Origin: Dyadobacter diqingensis
GTDB lineage: Bacteria; Bacteroidota; Bacteroidia; Cytophagales; Spirosomataceae
Direction of reading: 5' to 3'
DNA length: 64,000 nt
Assembly: GCF_024220585.1 (NCBI RefSeq)
Contig: NZ_JAMXKF010000011.1
Span: 1 to 64,000 of the forward strand
The translations under genes and the position numbers were made by a program. Position 1 is the first letter of the stretch; every line of letters starts with the position of its first letter. Below the pieces are notes generated by a model. It was not told the origin of the DNA. It saw nothing but the letters and a program-made list of their open reading frames with translations, and searched no databases. Positions 46,552-54,339 of this stretch are shown piece by piece.

Positions 46552-47013
46552 TCAGATGTAGAACTCAGAAGTATGTTTAATTTCCTTTAAAACGAAGGTG
46601 CTGTTCAAAACGCCGATGTTGTCGATCTTCGACAGTTTGTACTTGACAAAGTCGTGGTATTCGTCGAGGCTTCTCACATTGATCTTTAACAGGAAATCAA
46701 CCTGGCCGGCCATGTGATAACATTCCTGGACTTCGTCGAGATTCTGGATTTCCTGCTCAAATTTTTCGATAAATGCCTCGTTATGATAACGCATGGATAC
46801 CTGGCAGATTGTTGTAATGGGCCTGTTAATCAGTTTTTTATCCAGTATGGCAACATACTGTTTTATAAAACCCAGATTTTCGAGCCTTCGGATGCGCTCA
46901 TAGATCGGGGAGATGGTAAGATTCAGGATCGTCGCTATTTCTTTTGTCGTTTTTTTTGCATCTTTCTGTAAAATCCGCAAAATTTTTGTGTCGATTTTAT
47001 CTATTTCTTCCAT
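46552..47013 (-). CDS. Lrp/AsnC-family transcriptional regulator
   Basis: The 153-residue protein has an N-terminal helix-turn-helix (about 5-55: IDTKILRILQKDAKKTTKEIATILNL) and a C-terminal RAM ligand-binding domain (about 65-150: HMAGQVDFLLKINV). Such regulators respond to amino acids. It is divergent from the threonine dehydrogenase and kbl genes, so it is the likely regulator of threonine catabolism (inference). Its stop lies 6 nt from the long inverted-repeat element. Confidence 0.95.
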   Translation of the reverse strand: MEEIDKIDTKILRILQKDAKKTTKEIATILNLTISPIYERIRRLENLGFIKQYVAILDKKLINRPITTICQVSMRYHNEAFIEKFEQEIQNLDEVQECYHMAGQVDFLLKINVRSLDEYHDFVKYKLSKIDNIGVLNSTFVLKEIKHTSEFYI

Positions 47014-47089
47014 GGTGGCATAATATTTCCTGCTTTTATAAAACAGAATATCTGTAAAAAGTAAATTTTTCTTTTGATTGATAAATATG

Positions 47090-47104
47090 CAATAATATTT
47101 ATTG
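47090..47104. promoter_or_regulatory. Candidate Lrp/AsnC operator
   Basis: CAATAA-TAT-TTATTG is a perfect 6-3-6 inverted repeat, 15 bp like classical Lrp/AsnC sites. It sits between the divergent regulator and threonine dehydrogenase genes. Confidence 0.5.
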
Positions 47105-47140
47105 AAATGAAACGTAATTGTTTAAAATATTATCTTAAAA

Positions 47141-47152
47141 TGCAAAATTGCA
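47141..47152. promoter_or_regulatory. Second palindrome near the threonine dehydrogenase promoter
   Basis: TGCAA-AA-TTGCA is an exact 5-2-5 inverted repeat, 32 nt before the ATG at 47184. It may be a second regulator-binding or RNA element. Confidence 0.4.
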
Positions 47153-47183
47153 AGTGATTTATACTTTATAAATGCCTTGTAAA

Positions 47184-48137
47184 ATGAAATCTGAAAGTAT
47201 TTTAGTTATCGGAGCAAATGGCCAGATCGGATCGGTGCTGGTGGAATATTTGCGTGGTATTTATGGTGACAGCAAAGTGATTGCTTCTGACCTGCGGGTA
47301 AATCCGGACAGACAGGATTATTTTGAAGTGCTTGATGCGACAGATGGCAAAGCTTTACAGGAAATCGTAAAACGCCATCAAATAACCCAGATTTATCATC
47401 TGGCGGCAATTTTGTCTGCAAAAGGGGAGCAAGATCCTTTGAATACCTGGCAGATCAATATGCAGACTTATTTCAATGTACTGGAAGTAGCCCGTGAACA
47501 GGGTGTGAAAAAGATATTTTACCCAAGCTCCATCGCCGTTTTTGGGGCGCATGTGCATGGTTCTGCGGATCAGTTTTCTTACCTGGATCCGTCTACGGTC
47601 TATGGAATCAGTAAGGCTGCCGGTGAAAACTGGTCGAATTATTATTTCAACCGTTATGGAATGGATATTCGTTCGCTGCGGTATCCGGGTATTATCAGCT
47701 ATCAGTCGATGCCGGGTGGAGGAACGACGGACTATGCTGTCGATATTTATCACAAAGCAGTAAAGGGCGAGCATTTTGATTGCTTTTTGAAAGAAGATGC
47801 GACTTTGCCGATGATCTATATGAGCGATGCGCTGGACGCGACGGTTCGTTTGATGGAAGCTCCGTCTGAAAAAATAAGTGTCCGAACGGGTTATAATCTG
47901 GCGGGTATGAGTTTTTCTCCAAAAGAAATATACGAGAGCATACGGAAAATTATTCCTGCTTTTGAAATCAGTTATAATCCTGATTACCGTCAGGCGATTG
48001 CGGAATCGTGGCCGTCAGAAATCGATGACTCGGAAGCCAGAAAAGACTGGGGATGGCGCCCGGCTTATTCGCTGGACAAGATGACGGAAGAGATGATCCA
48101 GGAATTGAGAAAGAAATATGAAATCGTCAGAAGCTAG
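47184..48137 (+). CDS. SDR-type L-threonine 3-dehydrogenase
   Basis: The enzyme oxidises L-threonine to 2-amino-3-ketobutyrate with NAD. The 317-residue protein has the Rossmann motif VIGANGQIGSVL, the catalytic YGISKAAGE (Tyr and Lys) and threonine-dehydrogenase-specific segments RSLRYPGIISYQSMPGGGTTDYAVDIYHKA and LPMIYMSDALDATVRLM. This SDR form, as in Flavobacterium-like species, differs from the zinc-dependent one of E. coli. kbl follows by 32 nt and acts on its product. I use ATG 47184 rather than 47172. Confidence 0.93.
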   Translation: MKSESILVIGANGQIGSVLVEYLRGIYGDSKVIASDLRVNPDRQDYFEVLDATDGKALQEIVKRHQITQIYHLAAILSAKGEQDPLNTWQINMQTYFNVLEVAREQGVKKIFYPSSIAVFGAHVHGSADQFSYLDPSTVYGISKAAGENWSNYYFNRYGMDIRSLRYPGIISYQSMPGGGTTDYAVDIYHKAVKGEHFDCFLKEDATLPMIYMSDALDATVRLMEAPSEKISVRTGYNLAGMSFSPKEIYESIRKIIPAFEISYNPDYRQAIAESWPSEIDDSEARKDWGWRPAYSLDKMTEEMIQELRKKYEIVRS

Positions 48138-48169
48138 TCTTCTCATTTATTCATCCAAATTAAATTATC

Positions 48170-49360
48170 ATGTACGGAGATATTAAGGAACAACTTCAGG
48201 GCGAGCTTGACGGAATCAAAGAGGCCGGACTTTATAAAACGGAGCGCATTATCGTGACGCCACAGGCTGCGCAGATAGCCACAGAAAATGGTAAAGAAGT
48301 TTTGAATTTCTGCGCCAACAATTACCTTGGGCTGTCGTCGCACCCGGATGTGATTGAAGCCGGTATTGACGCAATCCGCACACACGGTTTCGGGATGTCT
48401 TCGGTTCGTTTTATTTGCGGAACCCAGGATATCCACAAAGAACTTGAACGTAAAACTGCTGAGTTTTTAGGTACGGAAGATTGCATTTTATACGCAGCTG
48501 CCTTTGATGCAAACGGCGGCGTTTTTGAACCGTTGCTTGGGGAGCAGGACGCAATTATTTCGGACGAATTAAACCATGCCTCGCTGATTGATGGTATTCG
48601 TTTATGTAAAGCAAAACGTTTCCGTTACAAGCACAATAACCTTGAAGATCTTGAACAACAACTGAAAGATGCACAGGGAAGTCGTCGTATCCTGATCGTG
48701 ACGGATGGCGTTTTTTCGATGGACGGGACTATCGCGCAGCTTGATAAAATCTGTGACCTGGCTGATCAATATTCGGCGATGGTGATGATCGACGAATGTC
48801 ATGCTTCCGGGTTTATTGGTAAAACTGGTCGTGGTACGCATGAATTCCGTAATGTGATGGGGAGAATCGATATCATTACCGGTACTTATGGAAAAGCATT
48901 GGGTGGTGCGTCGGGAGGGTTTACGGCTGCGAAAAAGGAAATTGTTGAAATTCTTCGTCAGCGTTCACGCCCGTATTTGTTCTCCAATACGTTGGCGCCA
49001 TCGATTGTTGGCGCATCTATCAAAGTACTTGATCTGCTTACGAGTTCAACGGCACTTCGCGACAAACTTGAAAACAGCACAAAATATTTCCGTGAAGAAA
49101 TGACCAAAGCTGGTTTTGATATCCTTCCGGGCGAGCACCCTATTGTTCCGATTATGTTATACGACGCGAAACTGGCACAACAGTTTGCCGCGAAATTACT
49201 GGACGAGGGAATTTATGTAATCGGGTTTTTCTATCCGGTGGTACCGCAGGGCAAGGCACGTATTCGGGTACAGATTTCGGCAGGTCACGAGCAGAACCAT
49301 CTGGAAAAAGCTGTGGCCGCGTTCACCAAGATTGGCAAGGAACTTGGTGTTATCAGCTAA
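48170..49360 (+). CDS. kbl: Glycine C-acetyltransferase (2-amino-3-ketobutyrate CoA ligase)
   Basis: This PLP enzyme splits 2-amino-3-ketobutyrate with CoA into glycine and acetyl-CoA. The 396 residues match the family. Motifs are [24 protein letters not shown], the PLP aspartate/histidine region [18 protein letters not shown] and the lysine K242 in [15 protein letters not shown]. With the dehydrogenase upstream it completes the threonine-to-glycine route. A terminator follows. Confidence 0.97.
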   Translation: MYGDIKEQLQGELDGIKEAGLYKTERIIVTPQAAQIATENGKEVLNFCANNYLGLSSHPDVIEAGIDAIRTHGFGMSSVRFICGTQDIHKELERKTAEFLGTEDCILYAAAFDANGGVFEPLLGEQDAIISDELNHASLIDGIRLCKAKRFRYKHNNLEDLEQQLKDAQGSRRILIVTDGVFSMDGTIAQLDKICDLADQYSAMVMIDECHASGFIGKTGRGTHEFRNVMGRIDIITGTYGKALGGASGGFTAAKKEIVEILRQRSRPYLFSNTLAPSIVGASIKVLDLLTSSTALRDKLENSTKYFREEMTKAGFDILPGEHPIVPIMLYDAKLAQQFAAKLLDEGIYVIGFFYPVVPQGKARIRVQISAGHEQNHLEKAVAAFTKIGKELGVIS

Positions 49361-49385
49361 TTGAATTTCATCAACATATAATGCA

Positions 49386-49416
49386 GAAAGCCGGATTTTA
49401 ATGTCCGGCTTTTCTG
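49386..49416 (+). terminator. Terminator of kbl
   Basis: GAAAGCCGGA (49386-49395) pairs with TCCGGCTTTT (49404-49413), one G-T wobble, then TCTGTTGG. It lies between convergent kbl and the transglutaminase gene. Confidence 0.8.
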
Positions 49417-49434
49417 TTGGATGTGGATTGTAAG

Positions 49435-50253
49435 TTATTGGTTATTGGCTTGCTGAGGCTCCGGTTCAAGAAGCTCTACTTCCACATGTAAAGACTGTAA
49501 AGTTGCATTGCCGTATTGGGTCACCATCGCAACATCGGCGGCGTCGCGGCCGTGAGCAATTTCAATGCGGTAACCTTCCGTTTTTTCCTGAACGGCGTCA
49601 AAAGTAAACCAATCACCTCCGATGTATACTTCAAACCAGGCATGCAGGTCCATATCCTTTAATTTATCAAGGTATCCAACCGTCATTCGGGTTGGGATGC
49701 ACAGGTTTCTGCAAAGTGCGATGGCCAGGTGCGTGAAGTCCCGGCAGACACCAATGCGGTTCCTGGCCAGGTCCAGCGCGGTTGTACTGGCGTCGGTCAT
49801 CCCGTACTGATAAGTCACGTTGTTGTGGATCCAGCTGCGTATGGCTTCAACCTGTTCATATCCGGGAACGAGATTTCCGGCAATTTCCATCGCCAGCATG
49901 TTAATTTCATGCAGGTCAGACTGACAATAACGGCTTGGTAAAATGTAATGCATCACATCATCCGGTAAGTCACCAACGAGCATAAATGGCGGGGCCGGAT
50001 TAGGAATTACTTTGGTCGGATTAACCTGCGCTTCAACCTCGGTGCTGATTGTAACTTTCCCAACCGGCAGGATGGCACGCTGACATGGGTTTCCGTAAAT
50101 ATCTGTATATTCTGAAAATGGGATAGCCGGGTCGATTTTAAACCCCTCGCTAATAATGGACTGCCCTTCCTGACGCCTCGGGCGCAGCATTGTTGTTATT
50201 GTTGTGGGCGCATATACATCGTAAGTAAATATGCTACGTCCCTTCATTTTCAT
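49435..50253 (-). CDS. Transglutaminase-like protein
   Basis: The 272-residue protein has an N-terminal beta region (about 1-95) and a transglutaminase-like core (about 120-225) with the catalytic triad Cys-His-Asp: C170 in GVCRDFTHLA, H204 in DLHAWFEVY, D219 in FTFDAV. No signal peptide is visible, so it is probably cytoplasmic. Members act as proteases or amide-bond enzymes; the substrate is unknown. It has its own unit. Confidence 0.92.
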   Translation of the reverse strand: MKMKGRSIFTYDVYAPTTITTMLRPRRQEGQSIISEGFKIDPAIPFSEYTDIYGNPCQRAILPVGKVTISTEVEAQVNPTKVIPNPAPPFMLVGDLPDDVMHYILPSRYCQSDLHEINMLAMEIAGNLVPGYEQVEAIRSWIHNNVTYQYGMTDASTTALDLARNRIGVCRDFTHLAIALCRNLCIPTRMTVGYLDKLKDMDLHAWFEVYIGGDWFTFDAVQEKTEGYRIEIAHGRDAADVAMVTQYGNATLQSLHVEVELLEPEPQQANNQ

Positions 50254-50555
50254 GTAAAAACCGTTTAAGTAAAGTTTAGTAAAGATAGAAAGCTTTATTG
50301 GTGGAAATCAGGTGTGGAAACCAGTTTTAAAATTTTCTTAACATCGATTTATAAACAATTGTGCCAGATATAAGGTCTGGTATCGAACTGTGTCAGAAGA
50401 ACTTATTTTAATTATAATTTATTTGGGGAACGTTATGTTAAATTGATTTTGATTGACAGTAAGCCGGTACAGATTAGAGAAAAATTAAATTCTTTGAGAC
50501 GTGACCTAATTTTACTAGATTTCCGTTTTCCAATACAAGAAGGCAGGAAATGGCA

Positions 50556-50563
50556 TAATTTTG
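50556..50563 (+). promoter_or_regulatory. Candidate -7 element of the yceI-like gene
   Basis: TAATTTTG matches TAnnTTTG and would give a leader of about 77 nt. The rest of the 393-nt gap 50254-50646 shows no gene, and I see no convincing -33. Confidence 0.35.
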
Positions 50564-50646
50564 ATTCATTTCTGCCAGGTAGGTAACCAGTCCGACGGTT
50601 TGGGATATCCGTCCGTGGATCATTTTAAAATTTAAAGTTTATTCCT

Positions 50647-51180
50647 ATGGCAATTACAAAGTGGATAGTAGACCCGGTACACTCTGATGTACAATTTAAA
50701 ATTAAACATTTGGTGATCTCTACAATCACAGGTTCTTTCAAGAATTTCGAAGGAGGAGCAACGTCTGATCTGAACGACTTTGAAAATGCTGAGATTCACT
50801 TTTCACTGGATGTGGATAGTATCGATACAAACCAGGATATGCGCGATACGCACCTGAAATCGGCCGATTTTTTCGACGCTGACCAGTTTCCGCATATTAC
50901 ATTTCAGTCCAATTATTTTCATAAGGCGAAGGGTGACCATTACAAGCTTTCAGGTTTACTGACTTTGAAAGGTATAACCAAACCCATTGAGCTTGATGCC
51001 GAATACGGTGGAACTGAACGCGATGCCGATGGAAATATTCGTCTGGGATTTGAGGTTGTCGGGATATTGAGCCGCCAGGAATTTGGACTGAATTATATGC
51101 AGCTGACCGAAACAGGAGGACTGTTGATCGGGGAAGATGTGAAGTTGATTGCTAATATACAGCTTGTTAAACAAAGCTAG
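50647..51180 (+). CDS. YceI-family lipocalin-like protein
   Basis: The 177-residue protein begins WIVDPVHSDVQFKIKHLVIS with no signal peptide. It has the family segments GSFKNFEGG, DTHLKSADFFDADQFPHITF and GLLTLKGITKPIELDAEYGG, and ends VGILSRQEFGLNY. YceI proteins bind isoprenoid-like lipids in a beta-barrel; lack of a signal peptide suggests a cytoplasmic member. It is monocistronic, followed by a hairpin terminator. Confidence 0.95.
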   Translation: MAITKWIVDPVHSDVQFKIKHLVISTITGSFKNFEGGATSDLNDFENAEIHFSLDVDSIDTNQDMRDTHLKSADFFDADQFPHITFQSNYFHKAKGDHYKLSGLLTLKGITKPIELDAEYGGTERDADGNIRLGFEVVGILSRQEFGLNYMQLTETGGLLIGEDVKLIANIQLVKQS

Positions 51181-51198
51181 GACTTAATATTTGTTTTG

Positions 51199-51246
51199 AA
51201 GAAATGCCTGTTTCTACTTTGTGGGAATGGGCATTTCTTGTTTTTC
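51199..51246 (+). terminator. Terminator after the yceI-like gene
   Basis: AAGAAATGCC (51199-51208) pairs perfectly with GGCATTTCTT (51230-51239), followed by GTTTTTC. The loop of 21 nt is long. Confidence 0.75.
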
Positions 51247-51352
51247 GTGGATTGAAATCCACGGTTACAAAATCGGCCATGCCTACGGCAATCTATGAAC
51301 GAAACAGTGCCATCGGCACGACCGATCTTGTAGCCACGGATTTTAATCCGTG
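51246..51352. repeat. Inverted pair of 45-nt hairpin repeats (REP/BIME-like)
   Basis: Copy 1 (51246-51290) is the inverse of copy 2 (51308-51352), with 34 of 45 positions identical. Each carries its own hairpin at the outer end (GTGGATT/AATCCAC in one, ACGGATT/AATCCGT in the other); the changes preserve pairing. No coding potential. No RAYT transposase is in the window. Confidence 0.8.
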
Positions 51353-51391
51353 AAAAGGATTTCAATTTATGAAAAAGGATTTCAATTCATG
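51353..51391. repeat. Two tandem copies of a 19-nt repeat
   Basis: AAAAGGATTTCAATTYATG occurs at 51353-51371 and 51373-51391 (period 20). It resembles the GGATTTCAATCC core of the neighbouring hairpins, so it may derive from the same element. Confidence 0.7.
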
Positions 51392-51462
51392 AACAAATTC
51401 AATCCATCGAAAATAGAGTTCATCGCCAAAATATAACCATTCATCCAAAAATTACTAAACGA

Positions 51463-51495
51463 TTTGTTTTTAATGAACACTGTTTATTACATTTG
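51463..51495 (+). promoter_or_regulatory. tetR promoter with overlapping operator
   Basis: -33 TTTG (51463-51466) and -7 TACATTTG (51488-51495) are 21 nt apart, an excellent match. The palindrome AATGAACACTGTTTATT (51472-51488) fills the spacer, so a bound repressor would block this promoter. Confidence 0.7.
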
Positions 51496-51516
51496 TCATG
51501 TAAATAAAAATGAAAC

Positions 51517-52137
51517 ATGGGAATCACAGAGCGGAAGGAAAGAGAGCGGGAAGAAATGCGGGATTTGATCTTGCAGGCAGCACGGAAATTGTTCCTTACC
51601 CAGGGATATGAAAAAATGAGTATCAGAGGCATCGCAGAAGCCATAGAATACAGTCCTGCAACGATTTACCTGTATTATAAGGATAAAAACGAGTTGTTCT
51701 TTTCCTTGCATAAAGATGCATTTCAAAAAATGATGGCGGAGTTTTCAGTAGTAGCTGCTGTAACGGATCCATTTGAAAGGTTGGTAGCGCTCGGTCGGCA
51801 GTACATCAAGTTCGCAATTGAAAACCCTGAATTGTACGACCTGATGTTTATCATGGAAGCACCGATGGAGACGTTGGCCTGCCGTGAAGAGGTGTGGGAG
51901 GACGGACAGACCTCTTTTGGGTTTTTGAAAATTGTAATCGGCGACTGCATAAACGCGGGCTATTTCAAAAATACAGAGGATATTGAAAATTCATCCCTGA
52001 CGATCTGGAGTTTTATGCATGGCCTGATCACCATTTATCTAAAAAAACGGATGAGCATGTTTGAGGATAACCGTGAAATGGAGCGGATCGAAGAATCATT
52101 CAAGTTATTTGTCGAGATGATCAAATGCAGATTCTAA
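51517..52137 (+). CDS. TetR-family regulator of the efflux operon
   Basis: The 206-residue protein has a TetR helix-turn-helix domain (about 14-62: ILQAARKLFLTQGYEKMSIRGIAEA, IEYSPATIYLYYKDK) and a helical ligand-binding C-terminus. It heads the operon containing DUF4260, tolC, DUF3995, hlyD and RND genes. A near-palindrome in its own promoter and another before tolC make autoregulation likely (inference). Confidence 0.95.
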   Translation: MGITERKEREREEMRDLILQAARKLFLTQGYEKMSIRGIAEAIEYSPATIYLYYKDKNELFFSLHKDAFQKMMAEFSVVAAVTDPFERLVALGRQYIKFAIENPELYDLMFIMEAPMETLACREEVWEDGQTSFGFLKIVIGDCINAGYFKNTEDIENSSLTIWSFMHGLITIYLKKRMSMFEDNREMERIEESFKLFVEMIKCRF

Positions 52138-52149
52138 CATCTTTTAGCC

Positions 52150-52500
52150 ATGAAAAATTTATTAAAACTTGAAGATGCTGCTGAATGGATTTTCTCCATA
52201 TTCCTTTTTAGCAAACTGGAATATGCCTGGTGGTTGTACCCGACGTTGATCCTGCTGCCGGATCTCAGTATGCTCGGATATATGGTCAATTCCCGCGTTG
52301 GGGCTGCGGCCTACAATTTCGTTCATCACAAAGGCCTGGGCATTGTGATAGGTTCAGCCGGATTCATGCTGGCCAGCCAGCCTCTGATGCTGGCGGGAGT
52401 AATATTATTTGGCCACTCCTGCATGGACAGAGTATTTGGTTACGGATTAAAGTACGGCGATGATTTTAAGCATACACATTTGGGGAAAATTGGCAACTAA
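52150..52500 (+). CDS. DUF4260 membrane protein
   Basis: The 116-residue protein has membrane segments (about 12-30, 33-50, 63-88) and the motifs LLPDLSMLGYM, YNFVHHKGLGI and GHSCMDRVFGYGLKY typical of DUF4260. Function is unknown. It starts 13 nt after tetR and is in the efflux operon, so it may assist or be co-regulated with the pump. Confidence 0.88.
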   Translation: MKNLLKLEDAAEWIFSIFLFSKLEYAWWLYPTLILLPDLSMLGYMVNSRVGAAAYNFVHHKGLGIVIGSAGFMLASQPLMLAGVILFGHSCMDRVFGYGLKYGDDFKHTHLGKIGN

Positions 52501-52516
52501 AAAAATTTGCCCTTTG

Positions 52517-52533
52517 ACTAAACACTGTTTATT
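52517..52533. promoter_or_regulatory. Second TetR-type palindrome before tolC
   Basis: ACTAAACACTGTTTATT contains TAAACA-C-TGTTTA, a perfect 6-1-6 palindrome, and matches 15 of 17 bases with the tetR-promoter site. A TTTG (52513-52516) lies just before it, but no matching -7 is visible. Confidence 0.65.
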
Positions 52534-52542
52534 AAATGATCT

Positions 52543-53913
52543 ATGATTAATAAAACACTTTTATTACTCTTTTTGACCCTGTGTCAGGGAATTGTACTGG
52601 CTCAAAATTCCACCATCCTCGAAGGTTATGTGCAGGAAGGTCTGCGAAATAACTTGTCGCTGAAACAGGAGTCACTGGAAATTCAAAAGGTTGCTGAGGC
52701 AATCCGTCAGGCAAAAGCGCTTTTTTATCCGCATCTTACTTTTGCGCCAACCTATTCCATAGCAGCTGGCGGGCGCCGTCTGAATTTTCCGGTAGGTGAT
52801 CTTCTGAACCCGGCTTATAAGTCGTTAAATGAGCTGACTGGTAAAGACCAGTTCCCCACCAACATCGAAAATGTAGATATTTTATTGGCACCGACAAACT
52901 TCCATGATACGAAAGTGAGCGTGCAATATGCTATCTATAACCCGGAAATAAAATACAACTATCTGATACAAAAAAGTTTGCTTACTGCGCAGGAAGCTAA
53001 AAAGCAGGTGGTCGAAAATGAACTGCGTTATTCCATTGAGACGGCCTACTACCAATATTTGCAAACACTGGAAGCCGTAAGAATCCTTGATAATAGCGGA
53101 AAGGTATTGGACGAGCTGCTCAGGTTAAACAAGAAACTGGTTGCTAATAATGTGATGACGAAAGACGCTGTTTTTTCTGCGGAGTATGAAGTCAGCAAAC
53201 TCGTTCAGCAGCGAACCGAAGCTTCGAAGAATACACAGGTTGCGCAGGCTTATTTCAATTTTCTGCTGAATAATGAGCTGACCAGAGCGATACAGGTAGA
53301 TTCCTTGCTGGTTAAAAGTACCACACTGGGTGTTGAAATTAATTCGGATCTGCAAGGACTCACGGCCCAGGCGGTTTCTAACCGGCAGGAACTGAAACAG
53401 CTGGATTTTTCCATTCAGGCGGCTGGTCAGGCTATCACTTTACAAGAAAAAGCGGCTTACCGCCCTGCTGTTTTTATAGGTGGAAATGTTGGTTTTCAGG
53501 GTTATGGTTACTCGTTCAGGGACCAGCAATATGCGGTTGGGCAGGTTGGGTTACAATGGGATCTGTTTAAAGGTTTTGAACGAAAATCGAAAATTCAGCA
53601 GGCTAAAATCCAGACTGATTTATTGAAAACCAAACAGAATGAAGTTGAAAAACAGATCGCGCTGCAAACCACTCAGGCTTTTTATGATCTCGCTTCTACG
53701 CGGGAATCGCAAAGAGCAGCCGAAAACGGGTTCGTAAATGCAAGTCAGTATTTCAAATTAATTGACAGCCGGTATCGCAACGGGAATGTTCTGCTGTTGG
53801 AATACATCAAAGCGCAAAATGATGTGTTAACGGCACAATTGCAGCAATCTATCACCAAATACGATGTACTTATCAAAAAATCGATGTTGGATAAAATTAC
53901 TGCTGAACCATGA
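52543..53913 (+). CDS. TolC-family outer-membrane efflux protein
   Basis: The 456-residue protein has a signal peptide (about 1-20, ending VLAQ) and two long repeated coiled-coil halves (about 25-230 and 260-450) typical of TolC: LKQEALEIQK-type helices, QTEAYQAYQ-like stretches, QLDFSIQAAGQAITLQEKAAYRPAVFIGG and YRNGNVLLLEYIKAQNDVLTAQLQ. It forms the outer-membrane channel of the pump encoded downstream. Its ATG overlaps nothing, but its stop overlaps the DUF3995 start by ATGA. Confidence 0.94.
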   Translation: MINKTLLLLFLTLCQGIVLAQNSTILEGYVQEGLRNNLSLKQESLEIQKVAEAIRQAKALFYPHLTFAPTYSIAAGGRRLNFPVGDLLNPAYKSLNELTGKDQFPTNIENVDILLAPTNFHDTKVSVQYAIYNPEIKYNYLIQKSLLTAQEAKKQVVENELRYSIETAYYQYLQTLEAVRILDNSGKVLDELLRLNKKLVANNVMTKDAVFSAEYEVSKLVQQRTEASKNTQVAQAYFNFLLNNELTRAIQVDSLLVKSTTLGVEINSDLQGLTAQAVSNRQELKQLDFSIQAAGQAITLQEKAAYRPAVFIGGNVGFQGYGYSFRDQQYAVGQVGLQWDLFKGFERKSKIQQAKIQTDLLKTKQNEVEKQIALQTTQAFYDLASTRESQRAAENGFVNASQYFKLIDSRYRNGNVLLLEYIKAQNDVLTAQLQQSITKYDVLIKKSMLDKITAEP

Positions 53914-54329
53914 TTTTTGGACTAATCAATTTCACAATTCTTACAGCCATCAGTGCCATTCACGTCTATTGGGCTTTTGGTGGGAAATGGGGGGCCGCCG
54001 CTGCTTTGCCTGAATTGGGCGGTCAGAAAGTCCTGAAACCGGATATATTCAGCACATTGATTGTGGCAGCAGGACTCGGAGCGATGGCTGTTTTGCATTT
54101 ACACAAAATAGGCTTGTTTGTTTTACCTCTTCCAAACTGGGTCGACAGCAAAGGGCTCTGGGTTATCACTGCCATTTTTTTCATTAGAGCCATTGGCGAT
54201 TTCAGATATGTCGGGTTTTTCAAGAAAGTCAAAAAATCACTTTTCGCAAGCCTTGACACAAAGTATTATTCTCCTCTATGCCTGATTATTTCTTTGAACG
54301 CTTTACTGACAAGTATCAATGATTTTTAA
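53910..54329 (+). CDS. DUF3995 membrane protein
   Basis: The 139-residue protein has four membrane segments (about 2-24, 45-68, 76-95 and 108-130) and the features ISAIHVYWAFGGKWGAA and FFIRAIGDFRYVGFFKKVKKS of DUF3995. Function is unknown. It is translationally coupled to tolC by ATGA and precedes hlyD by 10 nt, so it belongs to the efflux unit. Confidence 0.88.
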   Translation: MIFGLINFTILTAISAIHVYWAFGGKWGAAAALPELGGQKVLKPDIFSTLIVAAGLGAMAVLHLHKIGLFVLPLPNWVDSKGLWVITAIFFIRAIGDFRYVGFFKKVKKSLFASLDTKYYSPLCLIISLNALLTSINDF

Positions 54330-54339
54330 CAGAAACAAA

